Assembly: GCF_008728515.1 (NCBI RefSeq)
Contig: NC_044983.1
Location: forward strand, 131,869,139 to 131,933,138
Source: Papio anubis
Taxonomy: Eukaryota > Chordata > Mammalia > Primates > Cercopithecidae
Reading direction: 5' to 3'
DNA: 64,000 nt
The translations under genes were made by a program, and so were the position numbers. The notes beneath the pieces were generated by a model that was not told the DNA's origin, did not search any database, and saw only the letters and a program-made list of their open reading frames with translations. Shown one piece after another: positions 10,843 to 22,975 of this stretch (position 1 is its first letter; each line of letters opens with the position of its first letter).

Positions 10843-11130
10843 TTTTCTTTTAATTTATTTCAAATTTTAATGTAGGTTCAAGGGGTACATTGTGTGACAC
10901 TGAAGTTTGAGGTATGAATAATCCCATCAACGAGGTAGTGAGCATAGTATCCAATAGACAGTTTCTCAATCTCTGCCCTCTACCCTACTTCTCCCCTCTA
11001 GTAGTCCCCATTGTCTATTGTTCTCATTGTTATGTTATCTGTACTCAATGTTTAGCTCCCACTTATAAGTGAAAACATGCAATATTTGATTTTCTGTTGC
11101 TGTGTTAATTCACTTAGGATAAAGTTTTTA
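10843..11130 (-). mobile_element. L1 3' end fragment, 5'-truncated
   Basis: Reverse L1 3' UTR and end of ORF2: 'ttttaatgtaggttcaaggg', 'gctcccacttataagtgaaa', 'ttctgttgctgtgttaattc'. The text resembles the L1PB/L1MA age class. It stops abruptly near 11130, where the element was truncated. Confidence 0.85.
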
Positions 11131-12369
11131 TGATTCATGAAGATATTCAAGGCCAGTGGCTGCAGCAAGCCATAGTACTGGGGAGTGTCCACAGACTGTG
11201 ATCTCCAGGAATGATAAAGGAGGTAATGTCAGCAGAAGCAGCATCAAAGTCTCCGTGACTTGACCTTGGTTGGATGCACTAAGGTTATCCTTAAACTCCA
11301 GCATCCACAGCAATTCTGTGACACTTTGATATCATTTCAATACATTCTTTTCTTGCTTAAATTAGCCAGGCAATTTCTGTTGCTGACCATTCAGGTTCCT
11401 GATAGATACAGTACCTGACACCAAAGGTTATGCATACATATAATAGAAGAGTAACTAGCATGTTTTAATTATTGTTATAATTATTGTTATTGCCACTATT
11501 TTGTGGCACTTTTCAAATTAACAAGAATAAACTGGATTGATATGGTTGATCACAAAGAAAAATAATCAAAACTATCTGGCCGTAGAGAAGAAATCTTTAT
11601 GACTATGAAGTCTCTTCAGCCAGTTCAGTGAGTATAGATACTCATGGAACCAAGGGAAAGATACAATGATCACACACCTCCAAAAGTTGTTTCCTTCAGT
11701 TGGTGATCATGTAAGATAACTGCTGTCTCAATGAGAAATGTGCTGCTTCCTGGAAAGAGCAGATAAAAGCGTTTTTAGATAGTCATATCCAAAAGTACAA
11801 ACTGCAGTAACTAAGATGAAGATGCTTTGGTAGAGTATGAGCCTTGTTACCTAAAAAACCTAGAATCCCAGCTCATGTAATTCCAGGTATAATTTATGTT
11901 TTAGCTAGCCCCTGCCCCACAGGCTGGCTTGGTTCATAGGCATCAGCCAGGTCTTCCAGGCCACTGACAATTTCATATTCACCTTTGTATTACTCCATGT
12001 TAGTATTTGGAACATTGCTACAAATCGTTGCTAAGGTAATGAATCTTCTCAGAGAGCAAGAATAGTGATCAAGTTAGTTCTGCAGTTTGTTCATACATGG
12101 AAAGAGATGCTTTATTTGAAAGGTTCTAGGAAAGTTTTTCCTTCCTGAATTTCTCCTTCCACTAATTCATGAAATGTCTCCATGTGTCATCTTCTGTCCA
12201 TCCCCTGAATCTAGCCCAGTTGCTCCCATATACAGTTAGTGTTCAGGAGGATGCTTTGCTGGCATTGTGAACTTATATACCTAGCATTTCCTTGAGTTAT
12301 GGAGGTCTCTCAATTATTTATGTCTGCCCTACACTAAAGTGAGAAACACTCAATGAATTTAAGAATCCT
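11131..12369. other. Unique stretch, no gene seen
   Basis: About 1.2 kb without a repeat I can name. A 61-codon reverse frame (11128-11313) is unsupported. The segment 11130-11330 is slightly GC-richer and could be an old repeat. Confidence 0.35.
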
Positions 12370-12527
12370 GTTGGATTAGCATCTACCCCAAAATAGGAGA
12401 ATACCATTCATTTTGAGTGCCCATAGAATATATACCAAGACACTAAGACATACTAAGATAGGTCCTATGTTGGACCTATCTTAAAAACTATTTTAAATAA
12501 ATTAAAATTATACAGGCTACATTCTTT

Positions 12528-12819
12528 TTCTTTTTTTCAGATGGAACCTTGCTCTGTCACCCAGGCTGGAGTGCAGTGGCGTGATCTCAGCTCACTGCAA
12601 CCTCCGTCTCCTGGGTTCGCACCATTCTCCCACCTCAGCCTCCCTAGTAGCTGGGACTACAGGTACCCGCCACCACACTTGGCTAATTTTTTTGTATCTT
12701 TAATAGAAACGGAGTTTCACCATGTTAGCCAGGATGGTCTCGATCTCCTGACCTCGTGATCCGCCCGCCTAGGCCTCCCAAAGTGCTAGGATAACAGGTT
12801 AGAGCCACCGCGCCTGGCC
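12528..12819 (-). mobile_element. AluS/Y inserted in L1M, with 16-bp duplication
   Basis: A full-length reverse Alu with a short degraded T-tract. It is flanked by a perfect 16-bp duplication 'acaggctacattcttt' (12512-12527 and 12820-12835). The Y-like block 'gttagccaggatggtctcga' is present, but several CpGs are lost, so it is older than the copies at 875 and 4692. Confidence 0.95.
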
Positions 12820-12892
12820 ACAGGCTACATTCTTTAATCAGAAAGGAGTTGAACCAGAAATCAACAATGGAAAGATAACCAGAACATCTCTC

Positions 12893-14309
12893 AACACCTA
12901 TAGTGACTCCTGACAAGGCTGACCATAAGATGACAGAGAATGGCGTCAGCTCCTGAACTTTTCACCCAAAATAACTCCAGGGTTTGTCCATATTGGTGAG
13001 GCCAGTGGACTAATGTCATGAACAAACCTGTTCAATACTGACAACTTCAGGCAGTACCTCTAATAACAGGACTACATGAGTAGGCCTGCTAGCCTGTACT
13101 GCCTTACTAATGTGTGTCTTAATTGCCATAATCTAACATTGCCAACTCTTTATTTCCAGGGACCATGTGCATCCTCTGAGACTGCACTTCTTGGGTGTGT
13201 ACCTGACCATCGTGACACTGTCTCAGTCCTGAGATACATTAGGTCAGCTTCAACATTCTGGTTAGAGGTATGCGGTACCTAAATTAACACTTTGGGCCAG
13301 GGAAGAAAGGATACAGACAAAAACTTAGAAAAAAAAAAAGGGGGGGGGTGTTTCTGGCTCTCTAAAGTAGTCCTGATGGAAAATGAGCTGGGCGATGATA
13401 CGTCTTTTCCTGGCTTGGCAACTGTTGGGACTCATGGTTGCCTGCAATCCTCCAAGTAGGCCTGATGATCCGGCCTGGAGTAATCTTGATTATGTCTGTG
13501 GTCAACTTTTGCTTCAGACTAACTTCTTGCTTGTTACCACATCCCCTCTAAATCTGACCTGTTAGGATCCATGAGAGGCTAGCTTATTTTTATTTCTCAG
13601 GTCCTAAAACTTCAAGAGTGAAATTGAGGAGTCTAGCTCCCGGCCAGAAACCTATCAGATTTTCCAGGCCAAACCATAGGCAATTACAAAGGCTCCACTT
13701 GCCAGGCCTCAATGGGAAAGCTGCCCTGCAACACTAGGCTGGGTGCAAGCCAATGCATGGCTGTCTCTGAGGAAAGCTGCAGTCGAGGACTCAGGGCCTC
13801 CTGGACAGTCATGGGCTTTACATACTTGCATTCTGAGCCTCAGTTGCTTTCCCCCTAGGTGTCTTTCCCTGAGGTCTTGGGCCAGGTCTTCATCAGGAGG
13901 CTACCTCAGTCAGGAACTCCTTGTGGGAGGAAGAAAGGGAAACTTGAAGACACTTTTTCACACTCTAACTCAGTGTCCAGTAATTTTGCACTCCTAACCT
14001 TCTCCCGTCATTCATCACACCCCCCTCAACGTCCTTACAAATTAGGGGCCTTTTTGTTTGGGGTTCTCAACATTAAGGCACCCCCACATCTGTCAGATCC
14101 ACTTGATACTTGACTGGTGTGCTATTCCACTGGGGGAAAGTGAAAGAGGGAGATTTGTCTCTGGCTCTGATTTTAGACTCTTGCTTATACCGTTGCAGTA
14201 AGTGGGCTTAGCACTTCCATGGATGGCTTGTTGCTTTATTCAGCTACTCCCATACCTGAGAGCTCAATTCTCCCTCTACTGGTTTAGTTCAGCTTCTGAC
14301 AGTAACAAG
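12893..14309. other. Unidentified ~1.4-kb insert interrupting L1M ORF2
   Basis: L1 ORF2 text stops near 'aacatctctcaa' (12892) and resumes near 'acattttaaagtaatccatg' (about 14312), with only ~40 bases of ORF2 missing between. The intervening DNA is GC-richer than the L1 and contains no Alu or L1. It has open frames of 60-84 codons (for example 13076-13282, 13383-13565, 13743-13997), none with a domain I can name. A diverged LTR, ERV-derived segment or other element is likely. I could not find terminal repeats or a clean duplication. Confidence 0.5.
13329..13348 (+). repeat. A11-G9 homopurine block
   Basis: Eleven A are followed directly by nine G, with no interruption. Such a junction is unstable and hard to sequence accurately. 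Confidence 0.85.
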
Positions 14310-16396
14310 ACAAAACATTTTAAAGTAATCCATGAGTCAGAGACAGTCTTAAGTGAAATTCAAAAAAATTAAATAAATATTAGAAGAAAACATACCAAAA
14401 TTTGAAAGACACAAAGTAGTGGTGAGAGGGAGATTTATAGCAATAAATGCATGCATTTAAACAGAGGAAAGACTTCAGGTCCATATTCAAACCTCCTACT
14501 GCAAGAGTGTAGAAGAGAAAAAATAAAGGAAGTAATAAAGTTAGAAGCAAAATAGAAATCATTAAAATTAAAAACAGAAAGTAGAAAAAAAATCAGTGAA
14601 ACAAACGACTGATTACTTGAAAAGATCAATAAAATGGGCAATTTCTAGCAAGAATGTCAAATAATAAAAGAGAGAAAAAAGAGAAGACACAGATTACCAA
14701 TATCCGGAATAAAACAGGAAATAAGACTACAAATCTCACAAACTTTTAAAGGATAATAAGGCAATGCTATTAACAACGCACACATATAATTATGACAATT
14801 TAGATGAAAGGAATCAATTCCTGGCAAAATACAGACTATTGCTACTCACGTAATATATAACAGGTACGTTGCATATCCCCATAACTATTAAGAAAATGGA
14901 AATTACAATTTTAAAAGGCATTTTCAAACAAGACATTTTCATGCCGTGATGATTCTACAGGGGAACCCTGTCAAATATTTAAAGAAGAATTAACACCAAT
15001 TCTGTACAACATATTCTAGTAAACAGAGGAGGAAGAAATACTTCTCCACTAATTTTATGAGGATATTATTACACTAATCTCAAAATTAGACAAAGGCAAT
15101 TGGTCTGCAGCGAACTACAGGCCAGGATCCCCCACAAATATAGATGTGAAAATTATTAACTATTACCAGGTAGGATTCAGCAATATGTAAAAAGATTTAT
15201 ACCCTCAGGACCAAGTGATGTGTATTTCCAGAATGGAAGACTGATTCAAAATCCAATACCATCCTTACAGACTAAAGTAGAAGTCATACGATCATATCAA
15301 TCAATATAGAAAAACAAAAACAAAAAAACAGGCAAAATTTACCATCTATTTATAATAGAAACACGGAAAAACATAAATGGGAAACGTTCTTAACATCAGT
15401 TAAAGCATCTACAAAATGTATAACTTATATTATATTGAATTGTAAAAATTAATCATTCCCCCTAAGATCAAGAACCAGGAAATGACCTCTGTTGTCAGTA
15501 TTCTTTTCAATAGTTTGTTAGAAAATCTGGCCAGCATAATTGAGTATCAAAGGAAATAAAAGGCATGTAGATTGAAAATTTAAAAATATAACCATTCCTA
15601 TTTTCAAGTGACATGATTGCCTAGAACTAAGTGCATTCAGTAAGATTGCAAAACACAAAGTAAACATACAAAAACTTGTGTTTCTATAACTAGCAAAGAG
15701 CATGTGATCACTGGAAATAAAAATACAATGCCATTTATACTCACTCCAAAACAACAGAATACTTAAGTGTAAATACACTAAAATGTGTACAAAACTTGTA
15801 CACTGAAAGTTACACAATAGTTATGAAGAAATCAAAGAAAAGGTACAACTCCTCCCAAGTTGACACACTGCTATAATGAAATTTCTTTTAAATTCCCAGC
15901 AAAGTCTTTGTAGATATAAACAAGATTACTATAAAATATATTTGGAAAGGCCAGGAAACTGGAATAAATGAACAATCTTGGAAAGGAAGACAAATTGGGA
16001 AGAATCATTCTGTATAATTCCATGCCTAATGATGGAGCGATAATGGTAAAGACTCTGGAATGGTGGAGGAATAGACATATGTATACCAATGGAGCAAAAA
16101 AAAATTTCACTATAGGAAAAACTTCACAATCATGCCCAACTGACTTTTCATGCAAAATCAATTCAATGAAGAAAAGATAGCCACTTCAATAAATTATCTT
16201 GGAGCAAGTGGACATTTATAAGTTAAAAAATGAACATTGACGTAGTCTTACACCATATACACACATTAACTCAAAATGGGTCACAGGCATAAATGTAAAA
16301 TGTTAAAACTTTAAGAAACAAACACAGAAAAATATCTTCAGGATCCAGGGCTAAGCAAATAACTGTTCAACTTGAAACCAAAATTTATAATTTAGG

Positions 16397-16744
16397 GGCT
16401 GGGAGCAGTGGCTCATGCCTGTAATCCCAGCACTTTGGGAGGCCAAAGCAGCGCAGATCATCTGAGGTCAGGAGTTCGAGACTAGCCTGGCCAACATGGT
16501 AAAACCGGTCTCTACTAAAAATACAAAAAATTAGCCTGGCATGGTGGCATACGCTTGTAATCCCAGCTACTCAGGAGGCTGAGGCAGGAGAATCGCTTGA
16601 GCCTGGGAGGTGGAAGTTAAAGTGAGCCGAGGTCACGTCATTGCACTCCAGCCTGGGTGACAAGAGCAAAACTCTGTCTCAAAATATATATATACACACA
16701 TATATAATATATATAATATTTATATAATATAGAATATAATAGAT
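16397..16744 (+). mobile_element. AluS with AT-rich microsatellite tail
   Basis: A sense Alu from 'ggctgggagcagtggctcat' to 'actctgtctca'. Its A-tail has turned into an AT/CA-rich tract (16681-16744). A 10-bp near-duplication 'ataatttagg' / 'atgatttagg' (16387-16396 and 16745-16754) flanks it inside the L1M. The 'ggccaacatggtaaaacc' block fits AluS. Confidence 0.93.
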
Positions 16745-17879
16745 ATGATTTAGGAAAATAAAAATGTGTAAATTCAACTGGGTAAAAATTAAAAACTTAA
16801 GCACTGCAAAAGATGCGTTAAGAGAATGAAAATTTAACCTATAGACTGGGAGAAAAAATATTTGCAAAGTATGTGTCTGAAAAATTGTATCTAGAATATG
16901 TCACTACCTTTCAAAAATTAATAATATACAAATAATCATTTCACTGAAGACATATACAGAGGGCAAATAAGCACAGAAAAAATATTCAGCATTACTAGCT
17001 ACCAAGGCAATGAAAATGAAAACCAGAATGATAGTTCACTACAAACCTGGTATAATAGTTAAAATAAAAGAAATAGCAACAATATTAAATGCTGGCAAGG
17101 GTTCAGAAAAATCAGATCACTCATACATTGCTGGTAGGAATATAAAATGGTACAGCTGCCCTAGAAATTGTTTGGAAGTGTCTTAGACAACTATGCGTAC
17201 AAATACTGTATGACCCGTCAGTTGTATTTATGGTCTTTCGCTATAGAGAAATTAACTCGTATTCACACAAAAACCTGAACCAAATATTTTGTTCATAATA
17301 ACCTCTGATATTCTTCAGTGGGTGAGTGGTCAAGTAGACTGTAATACCCTGAATAGCCATGATAGCCACACCATAAATACTCTTCAGCCTTGAAAAGCAG
17401 CAAACAATTGATAAATTTTATGAGCTGGATGAATCTCCAGAGAATTATACTGAGTGGCAAAAGCCAATATCAAAAGCTGTGGATTGTAAGGTTTCATGTA
17501 TATAACAGTCTTCCAATGACCACATTACTGGAATTAAAAATATATTGGCATTTTTTTCTGAGAGTTAAGGAGCAGGTGGGGGCCGGAGGAAAGTGGAAGC
17601 AGCTGTCAGAGGCTACATGGGGGGCCCTGTAGTGACAGAAAAGTTCTATAGCTTGACTATATTGATATCAACATCCTGGCTGTGGTACTGTACTATATTT
17701 GCGCAAGATGTTCCTATTGGGAGAAATAATTGAAAGAGTGCATGGGACCTCTCTCTACGATTACTTACAACGACATATTTATTACAATTATCTCCAAATT
17801 TAAAAAGTTTAAGTAAAAAAAAGAGAAGAATGAGGAAAGTCTCAATACCCTGCAATGATCTCCAGGATTTTGGGTTTTA

Positions 17880-18265
17880 TAAAATTAAAAACGTTTAAAA
17901 TGTATGCATAGCTGAGTTAGGGAGAGGGAAGAAGGAATAGTGGGATTCCTTCTTCAGAGGATTTTAGGGCAGTGAAACCATTCTGTATGATACTATAGTG
18001 GTGGATACATGTCATTATACATTTATCCAAACTCATATAATGTACAACACCAAGAGTGAACCCTAATGTAAACGATGAATTTTGGGTAATAACGACGTGT
18101 CACTGTGGATTCATCCATTGTAACAAATGGACCACGCTGGTGGGGGATGTTCATAGTAAGAGATGTGCATGTTTGGGGGCAGGGGGTGTATGGGAACACT
18201 CTTGTAAACCTAAAACTCCTCTGAAAAATAAAGTTCATTTAAAAGCATAATGAAACAAACAGACA
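17880..18265 (+). mobile_element. Second L1M 3' UTR fragment
   Basis: Sense L1M 3' UTR with 'gcagtgaaaccattctgtat', 'gtggatacatgtcattatac', 'caccaagagtgaacccta' and a terminal 'aataaagttcatttaa'. It sits just after the 3' end of the preceding L1M. It is either a separate insertion or the distal 3' UTR of the same old element. Confidence 0.85.
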
Positions 18266-18336
18266 CACAAAAAACAGTATCATTTAATCCAAACATGTCT
18301 ATGGGCCAAAAATGGCTCCTAAGAAGCTGTTTAGAC

Positions 18337-18367
18337 TTCTGGTATGGTCTTTTCTGCCATACCAGAA
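18337..18367. other. Perfect 11-bp inverted repeat (hairpin)
   Basis: Arms 'ttctggtatgg' (18337-18347) and 'ccataccagaa' (18357-18367) are perfectly complementary around a 9-base loop. No T-run or RNA-gene context follows, so it is a structural observation only. Confidence 0.85.
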
Positions 18368-19019
18368 TTATGAGGCATAGAGAAAAATATCAAACTCCCC
18401 AGATTATAAAAATACGAAAAGGAAGTGGCAGAACTGCAACTCTGGCCTCCTACTTTCTAAGTGTGAACACCTCCCTCAGATGTTATCATCCTTGAGAAAA
18501 TCTGCAGATAAAAATGTTACTCATTCTTGGTCACTTGTTTTTATACTACTGATAAAGCTCATTACCTGTTACTTTCCCTCAGTTTAAAGGTGCTTTCACA
18601 CTTCAGAGTGTGAAGTGACAGTTGCTTGACAGATAGAATGCCTAATAGTAATTGGTGAATTCAATAAATATGCACTGTGGGCTGTATATTTTGTTGTTTG
18701 TTGGTTAAAAGAAAGTAAGTAAGAAACAAGCATGTCTTTAAAAATGTACATTTTAATGTTGGGAAAGTATATAAGCTAATATTATAATATTACTAAGTGT
18801 AAAAATTCTAATTACATGAATAGCAATATTTACTGTAAATAGGTACCTGTTACATGAATCAGGATTAAGCATCTAACCCTTTAGGAGACATCAAGGATTC
18901 CCCCACTCCTTGAAGTTCAGACTTGTAAGTTATATCTACACCTGTAAATGGCCGAAGTGTAACTCCTCGAAGGCAACTGAGGAAATAGAAAATGATTGAA
19001 ACTGCAGCCCTTGGAGGCA
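18368..19019. other. Unique stretch, no gene seen
   Basis: AT-rich with no named repeat and no long frame. Confidence 0.35.
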
Positions 19020-19220
19020 AGGAAATATGAATATGAATCTTTCAGTTCTTATTTACCAGAAGCAAAGCTTTGGGTATATCACTTAGATTCTCTAGACTTC
19101 ATTTTACTCATCAGTACAACAGGACTTTAATATCTGTCTTCCAGTGTGGTACTGAGTGTCAGATATAGCATGATAAGACAGTTAATAAAGTGGCTCAGAC
19201 TGGATGTTCAGTAAAGACCA
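19020..19220 (+). repeat. MIR-type SINE fragment
   Basis: Sense MIR: 'gggtatatcacttagattct' and 'acttcattttactcatcagt' align with the 'cctcagtttcctcatctgta' region, then 'cagttaataaagtggctcag' with the 3' part. Confidence 0.6.
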
Positions 19221-19345
19221 ATACTCTAAAGTCTCAAAAACAGGTATTTGCCTGGTTAGAAAACTGGGAGTTCAGTGCATTGAACTCTGCCACTTCATTT
19301 TTTTATATATCTGTTATTAACTTGTAGATCTTAAAGACTGATCTA

Positions 19346-19645
19346 GGCTAAGCATGGTGGCACATGCCTGTAATCCCAGCACTTTGGGAGGTCAGGGCAG
19401 GACGATCACTTGAGCCAGGAGTTGGCGACCAGCCTGCGAATCATGGGGAAACCCTGTCTCTAAAAAGTGAGAAGAAATTAGCTGGACTTGGTGGTGTCCA
19501 CCTCTAGTCCCAGCTACTTGGGAGGCAGAGGAGGAAGGATGGCTTGAGTCCAGAAATTCGGGGCTTCAGTGAGCTGGAATTGTGCCACTGCACTCCAGCC
19601 TGGGCAACTGAGCGAAACCCTGTCTCAAAAAAGATAAATAAATAA
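19346..19645 (+). mobile_element. AluJ-type element
   Basis: A sense Alu with many substitutions ('gatcacttgagccaggagtt', 'ttgtgccactgcactccagc'), ending in 'ctcaaaaaagataaataa'. Divergence and the 'cacttgagccaggag' block place it in the AluJ age class. Confidence 0.93.
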
Positions 19646-20499
19646 TATAAATGTGGTTGCTGCTTAATATTTGATAGTTTAACATAGTTTAACTGTTTGC
19701 AGTTTAAAATGCTTAACTAACAATAAACATTAAGCATGCCTTCTTTCTAGGATCCCTGTAAAATTAAAGTAAAACCCAATGTTTAGAAAGTAGTATCCCA
19801 CAAAGTCCACGATTATATGAGAGGAGATAATAGCATAGCATACAAGAAATTTCAGCCAATTTCGAAGAGCAAAAGTTGGAAAGGAAGTTTTAACACAGTG
19901 ACTTCTAGAAATATTCTCTTAAAATATAAAGCATTTTCTCCTGAAAGCACTTCAGAAGAAAATCAAGTGCCCTGGCATATGAGGTGCTATTGAAACATGT
20001 GTTTGGAAAGTGGAGTGGAGAGCGGTCATTATATATCTGTTGTAATTCTCTGTACAGATTACTTGGACCCACGTGTTTCCAGACCCAGTCTTCACAGCCA
20101 GCATGTAGCTCAGCCATTTCCTAATGCACCCTTAGAAATTATATTAGGGGTTCTGTTCTGGAAAAGTAAAATGCTCCAGTGAAAAGACCTTGAGATACTG
20201 ATATTTGGAGACTCACAAAAAAAAAAAAAGAGGATCTTCTAGTGTGATAGGCTTTTATTTAAGCCACCAGGAGAAAAGACCTGATCTGTCTTATGGTGTC
20301 CAAGGGGGTATTAGACTATTAGATGCTATTAGAGTCCATTAAGTCAAGAGCTGATTTTAAAAGTGCATAAAATTACCTTGCTGTGGAAGGAATGGCTTTC
20401 CTTCAGAATCGTGGGGGCTTGCATTGGGATTTCTCCACTTGGGTTTGCCACAAGCTCCATATTCATTTTCCTATAGCTTTTCCCTTTTTCCACCTTTTC
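19646..20499. other. Unique stretch with an A13 run
   Basis: No gene seen. A 13-base A-run lies at 20217-20229. Short frames of 60-70 codons are unsupported. Confidence 0.35.
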
Positions 20500-21270
20500 C
20501 CATCACTGACACTTGCAACTCCACAGGATCTGCTGGTCACCTGGCTCTAGTGTCAGGGATGATGGTGCTGTGCCTTATGCCTGCTGCCATGGCCTTTTTG
20601 TTCTGATCTTTACTCAAAGATGTCAGCTTTCTGTGTCACCAGGTGACAATATTTCTCTAACAATATTCCTAGATGCGGAATGTCTTGATTCTAGAAGTCA
20701 AAGAGGCTACCCAGGTGCCATGCTACCTACTTTATGGTAGGTGATGCAAGATGCAGGTGACATTTTGGAAGGAGTATCCTGTCAAGACACCTGAACTTGA
20801 CCACTAAAACCTTTACTGAACCAGGCAGCCCCTGACTATTCCTGCAATCTATCTCTCAGTCTCTGGAGCATCTTCAATCTCCTAGCTAACGCTTGCTCTA
20901 CCTGTCCATTCACCATGACACAATCAAATGAAGTGGATCAGTGTAACACTCTGTGAGGTGGTCCAGATGTTATTTGGATATCATAACAGAGGGTGGGTGA
21001 AATAATGTAACCTTGAGGAAGCACTGTACATTAATCTTGCTGTCTGCCCAAGTGAATGCAAACTGTTTCCAATACTGTTTTCTAGTTGCAATGGAAAAGA
21101 ATGCATTATCAGATCATGGCCACATGCCATGTACCTGAGGCCTTGTTAGTCACTCCAGCTCTGATACAATGTCAAGCACAGTAAGTGCAGTGGATGCTAC
21201 TCCTTGATTACAGGTGTGGAGGTGGAGGTCTATAGTCATTCTCCAGGACCTGCTCCATTTCTGTAGGGGC
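20500..21270 (-). pseudogene. Decayed ERVL-type pol (reverse transcriptase) region
   Basis: Read on the minus strand, the segment around 20900-21060 follows the reverse-transcriptase core of ERVL-class endogenous retroviruses. The text around the catalytic aspartate motif is present but broken by stops and frameshifts ('VTLIHFI' is followed by a stop). Flanking parts (20500-20900 and 21060-21270) continue the similarity more weakly. No LTR is attached on either side. It is an old, non-functional remnant. Confidence 0.6.
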
Positions 21271-21339
21271 CACAATGGTGAAATACACATTCAGAAAATT
21301 GCTAGATTAGATACAAACTAATATTTCAAAATATTTGAA

Positions 21340-21960
21340 AATGTGGGGATGCTTTTGCTCTTCTTTACCGAACGCTTGACTGGAGCTGGAAGATCCACTT
21401 CTGTGTGGTTTACTACTCAGATCAGACTCATTTTTGGCAGCTGGGATTATTTCCTCTGGAAGTCAACCTCTTCACGCCATGACAGCTGGCTTCCCCCAGA
21501 GACAGCGGTGAAAGAAAGAAACAGAGAGTGCGAGGAGGGAGTTACAGCCTCACGTGACTCAGTCTCCGAAATCACACTGCTACTTTCGCTTTCTCCACAT
21601 TCTGTTCATTAGAAATGAGTTTCATCAGAATCAGGAAAGAAAATGCACAAACCCCGGGTGTGAATTACCAGGTGTCCTGTGTGTGTCAGAATTTGATATG
21701 CCCGTTTTAACAATCTCAGGGGAAGGAATTAGGCTCCTCAAACTTTTGCGGGTTATGATTGTCAAAGAACTGTAGATGCATTTCCAAACCACCACACACA
21801 CTAACAGTGTAAAATCTCCAATGAAGCTTCAGACCTCTGGACACAGAATACAGCTCTCTCCACTGACCGAGAAGAGAATTACCAGGAGACACCCTCCCTC
21901 ACACTGTGTGGATTTACCTTGGCTTAAGTGTGCAGAAGGAAAAAACAATAAAATGAAATA
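21340..21960. repeat. Probable ancient interspersed repeat, family not named
   Basis: Blocks 'gacagctggcttcccccaga', 'ctccgaaatcacactgctac' and 'ttctccacattctgttcatt', then 'tctcaggggaaggaatta', follow the order of a common old mammalian repeat. I recognise the pattern but cannot name the family safely. The three frames of 61-89 codons here (21343-21961) are therefore not taken as genes. Confidence 0.5.
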
Positions 21961-22759
21961 ATTCATTCTCCTTGAAAGTGCCCATCAAGAGTTTCTGGAA
22001 AGACGTTCATTTGCCTGAATAGCTTATACACCAGAAAGAAATTTGTTGCCTGTTCTCTCTGTAAGTTTGTGTGTGCAGGTTCTAGATTTACTGCCACAAA
22101 TACTGCCAATGGAATTTAAGGGAAACCAACATATATGAAGAAAAATACAGACTCTAAAACCTTAAGGGTCTTTCAGTATTGATATACTGTCTTAGGAAAG
22201 ATATCTGAAACTGTGTGCCAAAAGATAATAATATGTATGAAAATGGAGTGAAAAATCTCACTTAAATGGTTTATCAATAAATTCTGTAGCAAAGCTAAAC
22301 ATTTTTATTAGCGTTTATAAGTGAATGATTTATCATAGGTTTTTACATTTTGATTGAATTTTAAATTTTCATCAATACAATACACAACTTATATTCTATA
22401 AAATGCATTTGACTCTGGAATCCTATTTTGCAGGACACTTATTAATGCACTTGGACAAATTCTAGTTTGAGTACGAGAAAGCCTTGAATTTGAAAACACT
22501 TTACAGTTTAAGTGCCTCTTTGTGGAATTAGCCTGTGTAGACCCCTGTTGTTTTCACTACTGCAGCTGGCAATTTCTGAACATTTTACCTATTCCAATTA
22601 TGGGCTGATTCCTGGAGATATTTTAGTGTGCAACCTATAACTTATGTGTTTCGATAAATGGTGACTGAATTTAAATATTTCAAGATCTCTCGTAACCTAA
22701 TTGCAAAACAGTCTCACTTTCAGATAACTTAGAGTTTCATAAATGAGCATGGCAGACTA
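21961..22759. other. Unique stretch, no gene seen
   Basis: AT-rich, with no named repeat and no long frame. Confidence 0.35.
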
Positions 22760-22975
22760 AAAAGTAGAAAGAAAACTGGACTTGGAGAGTAAAAGACATG
22801 AGCTAGAGAGACCCATTTTTGCTCCTTGTGAGCTTATAATTGCTTCACTTAACTTCCTAAACCTACATTTTCTTTTCTGGGAAACAGGCTAAGTAATCTC
22901 CATCCTGCCTGTTTCATCAGGATTAATGGAGACAATGCACAGAAACCATGAACTGCTAAGTGTTCTGTATGTTTC
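22760..22975 (+). repeat. MIR-type SINE fragment
   Basis: Sense MIR with 'gcttcacttaacttcctaaa', 'tttcttttctgggaaacagg' and 'caggattaatggagacaatg' in the expected order. Confidence 0.65.

Larger units (their letters stand above)
12370..17840 (+). mobile_element. Old L1M element, ORF2 and 3' end, interrupted three times
   Basis: Decayed L1 ORF2 in sense orientation begins near 12370 ('catctaccccaaaatagg'). It resumes after an Alu at 12836-12892, is broken again by an unidentified insert, and resumes near 14310 ('aaagtaatccatgagtcaga'). It then runs through the RT region ('gactgattacttgaaaagat') and the C-terminal region to a 3' UTR that ends about 17840 ('acaattatctccaaatttaa'). An AluS sits at 16397-16744. 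Multiple stops and indels show that it has long been inactive. Its divergence suggests the L1MA-L1ME age classes. Confidence 0.88.
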
